A stretch of 64,000 bases of DNA from contig NZ_BSPP01000007.1 of NCBI RefSeq assembly GCF_030161095.1, positions 62,001 to 126,000 of the forward strand, given 5' to 3'. Positions 34,479 through 42,136 of this stretch are shown piece by piece. The position numbers and the translations under genes are program-made. A model generated the notes under the pieces. It did no database searches. It had not been told where the DNA came from and was given only the letters and a program-made list of their open reading frames with translations. Source of the stretch: Cypionkella aquatica (lineage in GTDB: Bacteria; Pseudomonadota; Alphaproteobacteria; Rhodobacterales; Rhodobacteraceae). Position 1 is the first letter of the stretch, and each line of letters opens with the position of its first letter.

Positions 34479-36374
34479 ATGCAGATAGATAAGTTACAAA
34501 TAAAAAATCTTCGATCAATTGAGAGCATCGAAGTGGGCTTTGATAAAGTTACTGCATTGCTGGGCAGCAATAACGCCGGCAAGTCAACTATCTTGCGAGC
34601 GCTTCAGCTCTTTTTCGAATCTGCCCCAAAGGTTGAAGATGATGACTTTCATAAACGAGCAGCGCCCGAAATTGAAGTTTCCATAACCTTCCGTGATCCA
34701 ACGCCTGCAGAAATTGAGGAGTTCGGCAACGCCGTCATAGACGGACGAATGACGGTCTCGAGAAAATTTCTTAAAGACAAGGGCGATCTACACCTCTCCT
34801 ATAGCGTCATGGCAAAGAGCTATCCAGCTTTCGAAGCCATAAGGCAAGAAACAAGTAAGACGAAGAAACGCTCAGACTTTAACATTATAGCCGATGCAAC
34901 CGAAGGTTTGGATCGTGCCACCAGCGCGGAAGATGCAGACGCAAAGATGGCTGCCTGGGAGCTTGCGAACCCAGATAAATTAGAGTTGATGAGTGTTGGC
35001 GGATTTTTTGGATTTCCAAATGTTGCCAATGGAAAGCTGCGAAAAAAGACATCTGTTCACTTTGTGCCTGCTGTTGCCGATGCCTCCGAGCAAACGTCTG
35101 ACCCACGTCGTAGCCCAATCATCGTTTTGCTAGCTGAAATTGCTAAGCAAATCTACGAGAACAGACAAGAAGTTCAGGATTTTGTAGCACAGGCAAACAC
35201 ACATTTCTCCGAGTTGGTTTCGCCTGCGAGATTTCCAGAACTTGCAAATATAAGTGGTCGGCTAACTGATACAATTCAGAAATACTACCAAGACTCAAAA
35301 CTGTTGGCAGATTGGGAGGTGGATCAAGGGATCAAAGTATCGTTCCCACAGCCTGTCATAAGAATTGAAGACAATGGCTTTCTAAGTGGATTGCAGAACG
35401 TGGGCCATGGTCTTCAGCGGGCAGCACTTTTCTCAGTAATTGAGTTTCTAGCAACTAGCTCCGCCCAACCCGGTGCAGAGAACTTTGCTGAGGCCCAAAG
35501 CGACATTATCCTCTTGGTTGAAGAGCCTGAAATATATCAGCATCCAATTAAGCAACTCGTTATCAACGACGCGTTTCACGTGATATGCCAGAATTTTAGT
35601 GCTCAGACGGGAATACGCTTTCAGATCGTATTTGCAACCCATTCTGAGAAGTTTATTGGAATTAGCAAGTTCCATTCAGCGCGGATACTGAGAAAATATA
35701 CGGAGGATGATCGCAACAGGCACACGGCTTCTTCTGTCAATCTTCGCGAGTGCTCGGAGTATTTTGCAGCGCTCCTGAACAAAGAAGCCATGGCGGACGA
35801 TGCTTTTGAAGCAAAGATGCACATCTTCTCGCGTGAACTTTGCGAAGGTTTCTTTGCTGATAAGGTTATTCTTGTCGAAGGGGTAACTGATAAAGCGATT
35901 CTGGAGGGAGCTTACCGAGCCGCCGGTCGTGATGTGCGTGCTGAAGGAATTTCCATTATCCCAGTAGATGGTAAGAACAAGTTGGATAAGCCATTCTATA
36001 TATTTGGAAAGCTGGGGATACCGACTTTTGCTGTGTTCGATTCGGATGCACGGAGGAATGAGGGAAATAGACGCATACCTTGCAACCACCTACTTCAGAA
36101 GATTGCAAATGTTGATGCTCCAGTGGATTTGCCAAGCGGCTGCTTTGATCGCTTTGCTGCTTTTGAAGGGAATATTGAAGTATATCTAAAGGGAGCGGCG
36201 GGCGGTCTTTGGGAGCAAGAGTTTGTGGCGTTGGCTGCAGCATTTGGCTTGGATGTCGATGATCTTTGCAAAACGCCTGTAGCAATAGCAGCAGTCTGTC
36301 AGCGGTGTCGTGAAGCAGGGAAGGATTTGGGAATGTTTGATGCAATTATTGCCGCGGTAGATCAACTAAGATGA
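34479..36374 (+). CDS. OLD-family ATP-dependent nuclease (AAA ATPase plus Toprim)
   Basis: 631 residues from ATG 34479, chosen because the family starts close to the IKNLRSIESIEV strand; GTG 34419 is a longer alternative. Domain order: ABC/SMC-like ATPase with Walker A LLGSNNAGKST (29-37), Walker B IILLVEEPEIYQHP and the ATHS H-loop, then a Toprim domain with VILVEGVTDKAIL and FDSDAR. OLD proteins act in phage exclusion; GajA of Gabija is related, but no UvrD-like GajB is present. The gene is clearly richer in A+T than its neighbours and uses TTA codons, a sign of transfer. Confidence 0.88.
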   Translation: MQIDKLQIKNLRSIESIEVGFDKVTALLGSNNAGKSTILRALQLFFESAPKVEDDDFHKRAAPEIEVSITFRDPTPAEIEEFGNAVIDGRMTVSRKFLKDKGDLHLSYSVMAKSYPAFEAIRQETSKTKKRSDFNIIADATEGLDRATSAEDADAKMAAWELANPDKLELMSVGGFFGFPNVANGKLRKKTSVHFVPAVADASEQTSDPRRSPIIVLLAEIAKQIYENRQEVQDFVAQANTHFSELVSPARFPELANISGRLTDTIQKYYQDSKLLADWEVDQGIKVSFPQPVIRIEDNGFLSGLQNVGHGLQRAALFSVIEFLATSSAQPGAENFAEAQSDIILLVEEPEIYQHPIKQLVINDAFHVICQNFSAQTGIRFQIVFATHSEKFIGISKFHSARILRKYTEDDRNRHTASSVNLRECSEYFAALLNKEAMADDAFEAKMHIFSRELCEGFFADKVILVEGVTDKAILEGAYRAAGRDVRAEGISIIPVDGKNKLDKPFYIFGKLGIPTFAVFDSDARRNEGNRRIPCNHLLQKIANVDAPVDLPSGCFDRFAAFEGNIEVYLKGAAGGLWEQEFVALAAAFGLDVDDLCKTPVAIAAVCQRCREAGKDLGMFDAIIAAVDQLR

Positions 36375-36471
36375 CAGACAGTCACGCGCTTTCATGGATA
36401 AATGGCAATCGGAACAGGTGCTTGGGTGCTATGGGTAGCCATCAGGCCCGATATGGACGCCTCCGAACAGC

Positions 36472-36493
36472 AAAAAGCCCGCCGAAGCGGGCT
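36472..36493 (-). terminator. Terminator facing leftward transcription of element A
   Basis: AGCCCGC-CGAA-GCGGGCT (36476-36493); on the - strand the hairpin is followed by TTTT. It ends the leftward small-gene transcripts before the OLD gene. Confidence 0.88.
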
Positions 36494-36515
36494 GATTGGC
36501 GGCAATTTGAGGTTG

Positions 36516-36734
36516 TCAGTAGTCCGCGCTCATCTCTCCATGGGCGATGAAGTCAGCCCGCATCTCTTCTAGCGCAGCAACGCCAGTCGCTTCGGCTCGA
36601 CGGGCATAGTCGGCAAAGGCGCCTCGTGGCAGGTGGTTCAGCGTGCGATGGTCTTCCATCAGCAGCGTCTCAATCAGGCCGGCGAACCTTTTGAAGTCCG
36701 CCGACAGCAGGTCAGCAATGGTCTGCTTATACAT
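36516..36734 (-). CDS. Small unknown protein, element A
   Basis: 72 residues from ATG 36734, preceded by GGAGACCCCC. Helical and acidic (MYKQTIADLLSADFKRFAGL, LEEMRADFIAHGE), no membrane segment. No family recognised. Confidence 0.6.
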   Translation of the reverse strand: MYKQTIADLLSADFKRFAGLIETLLMEDHRTLNHLPRGAFADYARRAEATGVAALEEMRADFIAHGEMSADY

Positions 36735-36810
36735 AGGGGGTCTCCGTTGTTGCAGTTTCATCCTGTCCGGAATAGCTCTGCCCGCGAATGGCGAAAACGC
36801 AGATTGCAGG

Positions 36811-36843
36811 AAATAAAAAGGGCGACCAAACTGGCCGCCCTTT
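36811..36843 (-). terminator. Terminator after the conserved gene pair, element A
   Basis: A 12-bp stem (AAAGGGCGACCA / TGGCCGCCCTTT, one G-T wobble) with a 3-base loop, T-rich on the - strand (TTTTTATTT), immediately after the stop at 36848. Confidence 0.88.
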
Positions 36844-36847
36844 CCGA

Positions 36848-37069
36848 TCATTCCGCAGCGAACCTTTGTTGCCGTCTCCACATTGATCGTGGCGCAGGTT
36901 GTTCGCGCATCAATTCTCTGAGACACTGCATGGTCTGCAATTCCTCTTTCAGCATTCCCTCATAGCGGAATTGCTTATGATGAACTCGCAACGCATCAGC
37001 CCGCCTTTTTGCCTTTTCGATTGGTGTCTCTTGCAGCCCCACCAAGTTGAGCAAGAGATATGGTTTCAT
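36848..37069 (-). CDS. Conserved element protein, second gene of the pair (element A)
   Basis: 73 residues, basic and helical. Its N-terminus (MKPYLLLNLVGLQETPIEKA) matches the product of 47174-47467 in element B (MKPLLLLNRVDGPQESTIEK); the C-termini differ. Coupled by an ATGA overlap to the gene before it in both elements. Function unknown. Confidence 0.72.
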   Translation of the reverse strand: MKPYLLLNLVGLQETPIEKAKRRADALRVHHKQFRYEGMLKEELQTMQCLRELMREQPAPRSMWRRQQRFAAE

Positions 37070-37374
37070 TCCGTCACAGCCTTCGCTTTGCGACGGTGGG
37101 GAACGTCCACCCCGTCACGGCGCAGGCGAGCGGCCACGCTGGCAACCGACCTCGCGGACGTGTTGCAGGGTTTGAACTGATCGTGGATCAGCGTGACAAT
37201 CTGGTCGTAGGACATGGTTGCGTCCATCACCAGTTGCGCGATCACTTCACCGATCTTCGGTGCCTTCACTTCGGGTTCAGCGGGCTTGGTCTCGGCCAGG
37301 ATCGTCTCGGCAACTTGATCGGGGTCAGCGCCTGCGAGAACAGCGGACACGGCGTCTTCAAATTTCTTCGGCAT
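37066..37374 (-). CDS. Conserved element protein, first gene of the pair (element A)
   Basis: 102 residues. DAVSAVLAGADPDQVAE at the N-terminus and SVASVAARLRRDGVDVPHRR at the C-terminus are shared with 47464-47796 of element B. The second half (LVMDATMSYDQIVTLI to the C-terminus) looks like a small winged-helix or helix-turn-helix fold and also resembles the C-terminal half of the ribbon-helix-helix protein at 38355. The leader GGAGTGACTGACCC before the ATG is nearly the same in element B. Possibly a DNA-binding regulator. Confidence 0.75.
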   Translation of the reverse strand: MPKKFEDAVSAVLAGADPDQVAETILAETKPAEPEVKAPKIGEVIAQLVMDATMSYDQIVTLIHDQFKPCNTSARSVASVAARLRRDGVDVPHRRKAKAVTE

Positions 37375-37735
37375 GGGTCAGTCACTCCTATTGCCTGGTC
37401 ACCGCGACCAGGATGATAGGATTGTGTCGCGTGGGCTGGGTCTCGAACGCCCATAAAGGGCCGTTTCCCAACGACATTTTGTTTCGGAACCGCTCGGCAG
37501 ACATACCTGAGGCAGACGGTTACCGAGCGCGCTGTCCATCAGGTCGGGGGGCCGGGGGAAGCATCTGAACGACACTGTGCGCCTCGATCGGCGCGCTATC
37601 GGGCCTCCGGGTTGGCCTGAGGTCTTCCATGGTTGTCTATGCCTTTAGACCGGCACGCCTTTCGGGTGCCGGTCTTGGGACAGTTAGTCCTAGGGCGAGC
37701 CGACGCCAGTGCTGCACACCGGCCCGCCCTTTGCG
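37375..37735. other. Gap in element A with a GC-rich hairpin
   Basis: 361 bp. GACCGGCAC and GTGCCGGTC (37648-37656 and 37666-37674) form a 9-bp stem without a T-run; CTGGTC/GACCAG near 37395 is a smaller one. No gene that I can support. Confidence 0.45.
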
Positions 37736-37927
37736 TTAATGTTGAGCTTTTTCCGTCTGCGCCTCCTTTTCCTGTTCCCGTGCTTTCCGCAACGCCTTGT
37801 GGTAGGTGCGGTAGCAATCCGCCGTCCCCTTTTTGACACCAACCTCAATCATGAGCGTGGCGCTTTTCGTTTGCGGGCGATCATCGAGCATCTTGAAACA
37901 CTCGGCCTTCATGCTGTTCACTCGCAT
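37736..37927 (-). CDS. Small basic unknown protein, element A
   Basis: 63 residues, ATG 37927 behind AAGGGG, highly charged (KGTADCYRTYHKALRKAREQ). It overlaps the end of the preceding gene by 10 bp. No family recognised. Confidence 0.55.
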   Translation of the reverse strand: MRVNSMKAECFKMLDDRPQTKSATLMIEVGVKKGTADCYRTYHKALRKAREQEKEAQTEKAQH

Positions 37928-38220
37928 GGGAAAGACCCCTTCTGCCGCAGGATCGAATAGGTTTCCTGATTGATGGTCAGGTTGTCGGCCCGGTCACCAA
38001 ACTGCCGCTCAAGGGCCGCGGGAATGTCCCACTCGGTTTCCTCAAGAATGGCCAAAAGCGTCTTGACCTGATTTTTCTTGAGCCCGGTGAGGCTGCCGAT
38101 CGCTTCGGGGCTAGTGGTGCCCATCGCGATTGCACCAATGGCCGTCTTTTCCATATCGGACAGGTAGTGCCCAGACCACTTGTTGCTGAGCGGGATGGCC
38201 CCGATTGGTTTGACTTGCAT
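37918..38220 (-). CDS. Small unknown protein, element A
   Basis: 100 residues; GTTSPEAIGSLTGLKKNQVKTL reads like a helix-turn-helix, so a DNA-binding role is possible. First gene of a leftward pair; its leader is divergent from the ribbon-helix-helix gene and contains AGGAG. Confidence 0.6.
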   Translation of the reverse strand: MQVKPIGAIPLSNKWSGHYLSDMEKTAIGAIAMGTTSPEAIGSLTGLKKNQVKTLLAILEETEWDIPAALERQFGDRADNLTINQETYSILRQKGSFPCE

Positions 38221-38259
38221 ACTCTCTCCTTCTATTAGGAGTTGTCACCCGCGATCTAT

Positions 38260-38276
38260 CTAGCTCTATTAGCTAG
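38260..38276. promoter_or_regulatory. Palindromic operator candidate in the divergent promoter
   Basis: CTAGCT-CTATT-AGCTAG between the divergent genes at 38220 (-) and 38355 (+). An autoregulated operator for the RHH protein or the HTH-like neighbour is plausible. Confidence 0.5.
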
Positions 38277-38354
38277 TGATTGGGTGCCAAATGACTAGAC
38301 GATGATTCTCATGGATGCAAGTCAAATGATGTGCAGAAGGGTTCTATTTTTCTT

Positions 38355-38684
38355 ATGAAGAAGTTCAGCGTTGCCCTGCCCGATGAGCTTTATGACGCTG
38401 TGACCGAGAGGGCGGCACTCGAAGGCATCAACATCAGCGACGTCGTGCGGGACACTCTAGCGCGGGAGTTCGCCTTCAAGCCGCATCGAACAATTGGTGA
38501 GGTTGCCATGGAAGCCATCAGGGCTGGCGCGACCAACCAGCAAACCTTGGCCCACGTGCACAAGCTCTTTCCCGACAGCAACGCGTCGGCTGCGTCGATC
38601 GCGTGGTATCGGATGACATTACGTAAGGAAGGCGAAGCCGTTCCGACCGATCGGGAGGCGAAAGTTGCGGCGAAGTGGCCCTGA
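38355..38684 (+). CDS. Ribbon-helix-helix DNA-binding protein, element A
   Basis: 109 residues from ATG 38355. The first 45 residues are a typical RHH (KKFSVALPDELYDAVTERAA, then GINISDVVRDTLAREF). The rest (AIRAGATNQQTLAHVHKLFP to GEAVPTDREAK) resembles the C-terminal half of the conserved protein at 37066, suggesting a shared domain. It is the only rightward gene in this half of the element, so it is likely a repressor controlling the divergent promoter. Confidence 0.78.
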   Translation: MKKFSVALPDELYDAVTERAALEGINISDVVRDTLAREFAFKPHRTIGEVAMEAIRAGATNQQTLAHVHKLFPDSNASAASIAWYRMTLRKEGEAVPTDREAKVAAKWP

Positions 38685-39311
38685 AAATAGGTGGCTATCG
38701 AGCCCGGTTCTGACCTGGCGACGGGCTGAATGCGTCAACTCCCTGACCGGGAAGCCTTAATCTTCCATCGTCACCGGACTAATGATCCGTTCGGGCAAAA
38801 GAGTATGGGCGCCAGGAGACCTGGCGCCCACTCTTTACCCGCACTGCGAGTCCGCAACACCGAAACGCCAGACAGCCGGGAAGATGGTCCCGGACGCGGC
38901 GGACCTACCACGCCGCGCCCAGGGTTATCCCGACGAGGCTGGCTTGACACAACCGCGCCGGGAATAGGGTGCCGCCAGGGACATGACCACCTGGCGGCCA
39001 GTGCCAATCCGGGGAGATGAAACCCGACCTGGCACGACGTCGCGGGAAAACTTCAACCTAAACCCACGACGATTTATGCGGACGGGTCATGGACATACCC
39101 GCCCCGGCCACATCCTTACCCGTCCGAAGACACGAGGAGGGCCTAACGCGGAACGAGGACCCGTAAAGACGACGTTCCGCGCGTTCGAATTGATGGAGAC
39201 GGCAGCCCCACGCCACACGAGACTGCCGCCTCCGGGTCCCTCGCCTGCGAACAGGGGAACCTACAGCAACGCCGCTTTACTTGGAGGTGGGCAAGCGCTG
39301 CTGATGGAATT
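38685..39311. other. Non-coding GC-rich hairpin array, element A
   Basis: 627 bp without a credible gene but with at least eight inverted repeats in a row. Arms: 38807-38816/38820-38829 (10 bp, extended by AAAGAG/CTCTTT), 38876-38881/38888-38893, 38895-38901/38911-38917, 38971-38979/38990-38998, 39001-39006/39030-39035, 39079-39087/39118-39126, 39147-39155/39173-39181, 39200-39205/39233-39238 (extended by GGAG/CTCC). The first could end the RHH transcript. The rest suggest a structured RNA, an origin or a packaging/transfer site. Confidence 0.75.
38798..38836 (+). terminator. First hairpin of the array, possible terminator of the RHH gene
   Basis: GGGCGCCAGG-AGA-CCTGGCGCCC with outer AAAGAG/CTCTTT pairs, 115 bp after the RHH stop; short T-run only. 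Confidence 0.55.
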
Positions 39312-39557
39312 TCAGTCCTGGGCCGGTTGGCTTTCGATGAACCGGCTGGCCTCTTCCCGGTGGCGCAGGATCGCGCCGCCCAGGTCGGACTTCACGACTG
39401 CATCGTAGGCGTCCAGGTGGTTCAGCCCGTCAGCGGCCATCTTGTCCTGCGTCATGGTTTCGAGAAGGGCGTCACCTTCGTCGCGCAGGCTGATTGCCCG
39501 CTTCCGCAGCGAAGTTTCCTTTTCGGCCTTCGCGATCATCTGTTCCAGGGTGTTCAT
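39312..39557 (-). CDS. Small charged helical protein, element A
   Basis: 81 residues, ATG 39557 behind AAGGAA. Likely coiled coil (LEQMIAKAEKETSLRKRAIS). Last gene of a tight leftward operon of six. No family recognised. Confidence 0.65.
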   Translation of the reverse strand: MNTLEQMIAKAEKETSLRKRAISLRDEGDALLETMTQDKMAADGLNHLDAYDAVVKSDLGGAILRHREEASRFIESQPAQD

Positions 39558-39569
39558 GCTGGTGGTTCC

Positions 39570-40145
39570 TTACTCAAAGGGGTCGGCGGTCGGTCCGAAC
39601 ATATCGGACAGGGTGCGACCCGTGCCGGACGGAGGGGGCGGCATCCGCATCGCCCGGTAGAGGTGCGGGGCCAGTTGATAGAGGCTGCGCTTGATCGCCA
39701 GGGCGACAAGGCCGATGGATGCACGGTGCTTGTCGGGTTCACCCATCTGCCGATCGATCGCTGAGATACGCGCATTCAGTTCCATGAACCGGCCGAGGGC
39801 CTTGTCCATGTCACTCGTCGCAGCGTCCAGTTCGGCGGCTGCCTCGAAGCGGTCTTGCAGCAGGCTGTCACGTTCTGTTTCCAGGGACGCCAGGCGCTTC
39901 ACCTCTTCGGCGCGCAATGCCGCGTCCAGATCACCTTGCAGAACTTCGTGGGCAGCTTCGGCCCGCATGTCCTCAAGGGTCTCTTCTTGCAGCTTGCGGG
40001 CGAGGGCGTCGAAGGCTTGCGGATCGGTCACGGCAAGCCGCCGCTCATCAAGGCTCAACGGGCGAGGCGCCCGGTTGCGGCTGATGAAAGCCGAAACGCG
40101 CGGGGCAAGGTCGGCGACCTTCGATTTGAGTGTGGCCGTGTCCAT
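39570..40145 (-). CDS. Coiled-coil protein, element A
   Basis: 191 residues from ATG 40145, preceded by GGAG at 8 bases; the frame extends to 40364 without a good start. The middle third is a long heptad-like, Glu/Ala/Leu-rich helix (LARKLQEETLEDMRAEAAHE), and the C-terminus is Pro-rich (RMPPPPSGTGRTLSD). It could be a scaffold-like or structural protein of a satellite, but I cannot assign a family. Confidence 0.65.
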   Translation of the reverse strand: MDTATLKSKVADLAPRVSAFISRNRAPRPLSLDERRLAVTDPQAFDALARKLQEETLEDMRAEAAHEVLQGDLDAALRAEEVKRLASLETERDSLLQDRFEAAAELDAATSDMDKALGRFMELNARISAIDRQMGEPDKHRASIGLVALAIKRSLYQLAPHLYRAMRMPPPPSGTGRTLSDMFGPTADPFE

Positions 40146-40195
40146 GGGGTTCTCCAGGTCTGTTGACGCTGACATTGCCGCGCCGGTCGCCGACT

Positions 40196-40696
40196 TTACG
40201 CCAGCGTTTTGCCGGTCAGCCACTTCAAGAACCCATCGGGCAACCCGTGCTGGTGGTGCAGGTCGTCCGCCTCTTTCAGCAACCGCAGCCTGTAGCAGCG
40301 GAGAGACCCCGAAGTGGCAGGTATGCACCCATTCTCGGCAAGAACTTCTTGCAACGCTGTCCAAGCGCCATAGGGCAAACTGGTATCATCCACCTGCATC
40401 ATGGTCGCGGCAGTCAGCCGCAGGGCGTTTGCTGTGACAGAGCCCGCGGGGTCGAGGCCCGCCGTGACAACCGCCGGAACGATCCGCGCTTTTGCCCGGT
40501 CCACTGTTGGACGCATCCGCGGGTTGACCTTCTGTCGTTCCTTCTTGGCGATCAGGGCTGGCACAAGGTCAGGCCGCTTAGCCCGGATGGCGTCGATCAG
40601 GCGCGCAACGCATGTGCCCGCTTCCTCCACCGTTTGATCCCAGCTCACTTTCGGATCGGCAAGCAGGGCCTCGATTTTCTCCATGGTGGCGATCAC
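40196..40696 (-). CDS. Unknown protein, element A
   Basis: 166 residues. GTG 40696 has GGAGG eight bases upstream, so it is preferred to ATG 40684. The N-terminal half is helical (KIEALLADPKVSWDQTVEEA), the C-terminal half ends in LPDGFLKWLTGKTLA. No family recognised; it lies in the same operon as its neighbours. Confidence 0.62.
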   Translation of the reverse strand: MIATMEKIEALLADPKVSWDQTVEEAGTCVARLIDAIRAKRPDLVPALIAKKERQKVNPRMRPTVDRAKARIVPAVVTAGLDPAGSVTANALRLTAATMMQVDDTSLPYGAWTALQEVLAENGCIPATSGSLRCYRLRLLKEADDLHHQHGLPDGFLKWLTGKTLA

Positions 40697-40717
40697 GCGC
40701 TGCCCTCCGATGTGGTG

Positions 40718-41005
40718 CTACTGGTCATAGAATGGCGTTGCGCGCACCCAGGCGAGCAGGTCTGCCCGGTCGGTCTCGCTGATGAACTTGTCACCTGTGA
40801 TGCTGACAATCGCTTCCTCACGGGCGTCCCGGCTGATCCACGGGATTTTGGGTCGCCCTTCGCGCAGTTCGGTCAACAGGCCTTCGTCGGTCGTGATCCA
40901 GCCTTTGGTGACGCGCATCATTGTGGTTCCGGCTTGATGGGCAACGCAGGCGACCCCGCCGGGCAGGACGAAATGGATAGGCGGCAAAGTGGGGGCTACG
41001 GGCAT
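40718..41005 (-). CDS. Small unknown protein, element A
   Basis: 95 residues, ATG 41005, overlapping the end of the upstream gene by 10 bp, with GGAG inside that gene as its ribosome site. Contains a beta-rich start (PIHFVLPGGVACVAHQ) and ends in LLAWVRATPFYDQ. No family recognised. Confidence 0.58.
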   Translation of the reverse strand: MPVAPTLPPIHFVLPGGVACVAHQAGTTMMRVTKGWITTDEGLLTELREGRPKIPWISRDAREEAIVSITGDKFISETDRADLLAWVRATPFYDQ

Positions 41006-41508
41006 TCATCTGTCTCCGGGTTGATAAGGCGGGGGAGTGGGCGCAGGTCGGTAGAAACGTAAGATGCGGCTGAGGCGCTGACGTTTACCGATGTGGTGGA
41101 AACGGGCTTGTCCGCCGAGGCCATCAGCTTTTCGATCAGCTTTGAAAGGATCGTGGGATTGCATCCGACAAGCCGGGGGCCACGAACTGCGTTGAAGTCC
41201 TCGTCAAGCAACGCCGCCCCATCCGGGCCGGTAAGGTATTCCCAGACGATGGTGCCGGTAGCTGCGAGCGATTTTTCCATGACCTCGTGCAGCGCCGTGT
41301 CACGCCGTGCCAGCAGGGCCAGGTTCCAGAGGTCATCGAAGTCCGCAGAACTGCACCGCGCCAGATAAAGGGAAAGAACGTCGCTGCCTGCCGCCTTTGC
41401 TGCCAGCACGGGCGACCGTCCCGCCACTAGCGCCTGGACAAAGGCCATCTGCTGATCCTCCGTCGCCGGGGCCAGTTCGGACAGTTTCATGGGCGCAAGC
41501 TGGTTCAT
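40996..41508 (-). CDS. Possible terminase-small-subunit-like HTH protein, element A
   Basis: About 170 residues (start uncertain: ATG 41508 or 41490, no clear Shine-Dalgarno). The N-terminal AFVQALVAGRSPVLAAKAAG followed by the pattern ..YLARCSSADFDDLWNLAL resembles the helix-turn-helix of phage small terminases, in which a DxxFxxxWxxA stretch follows the recognition helix. The C-terminus is Ser/Thr-rich. A paralogue-like partner lies at 41810-42136. The assignment is pattern-based and tentative. Confidence 0.5.
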   Translation of the reverse strand: MNQLAPMKLSELAPATEDQQMAFVQALVAGRSPVLAAKAAGSDVLSLYLARCSSADFDDLWNLALLARRDTALHEVMEKSLAATGTIVWEYLTGPDGAALLDEDFNAVRGPRLVGCNPTILSKLIEKLMASADKPVSTTSVNVSASAASYVSTDLRPLPRLINPETDECP

Positions 41509-41809
41509 CGTATCGGGCCAATACTGGATTTCGTCAGGCGCTCCCCATAAGCCCAAGATAACAAAGGGCAAAAGGGCACGTTTTTGGGACAAAGGATTAG
41601 ATGTCACTCGATCGCAATGTGGCGCGGTCTTCCGTGACATTACGCCAGCGTTTCCGGACGCAACCCGGCCGGTGCGCTTTGGTCGGTCTGACTGATGCCC
41701 GGATCATCCCCCGGTCAATTACACCGTGCGCACGCGGCATCGATGCACCGAGACGGCAAAGCGCCAGGCATCGCTACCGAAAGCCCGAGCGAGCCGAATA
41801 TCTTCCAAT

Positions 41810-42136
41810 CTACGATGCCAGCAGGGCGAACGGGTTTGACTGCCCCTTGATCCACGCGAACAGCCGGCCCGGTGGGTTTCGCGGGATGGGCTCGAAGTCA
41901 GCGTCCAGGATGGGCTGGCCGGTTTCATCGGCGAAGTGATCGGGGCTCACGACGCGCAGGGCGTGACCGAGTTGGGTGGCGTCGATCAGGGCGACCCTGA
42001 ACACGGGGTCACGGCTGGCCTTCACATAGGCCGTCGCCCTAGCAATTCCGACGAACTCTGCTGCATCTGAGGTCTGAACCCCAAGGCTGACCAACCGCAG
42101 GAACAAGGGCCAATTCGTTGTGCTATATCCCGCCAT
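41810..42136 (-). CDS. Possible terminase-small-subunit-like HTH protein, element A (second)
   Basis: 108 residues from ATG 42136, with GGAGGG nine bases upstream. FLRLVSLGVQTSDAAEFVGI then ATAYVKASRDPVFRVALIDA follows the small-terminase HTH pattern more closely than its partner at 40996. It is the first gene of the leftward operon of six and its promoter would lie in the AT-rich repeat region just upstream. In satellites such a protein can redirect helper-phage packaging; that is inference only. Confidence 0.55.
   Translation of the reverse strand: MAGYSTTNWPLFLRLVSLGVQTSDAAEFVGIARATAYVKASRDPVFRVALIDATQLGHALRVVSPDHFADETGQPILDADFEPIPRNPPGRLFAWIKGQSNPFALLAS

Noticed and set aside
34479-36374. 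Gabija defence system
   Set aside because: The OLD protein resembles GajA, but no UvrD-like GajB gene is adjacent on either side.
37596-37817. Leftward frame in the gap of element A
   Set aside because: It overlaps the better supported gene at 37736 in another frame and has a composition typical of shadow frames.
38798-39243. CRISPR array
   Set aside because: The hairpins have different stems and irregular spacing; there are no identical repeats and no cas genes.
38983-39408. Open frame over the hairpin array
   Set aside because: The frame is Arg/Pro/Thr-rich with no recognisable start signal, and runs antisense into the gene at 39312. It looks like a chance frame in GC-rich DNA.
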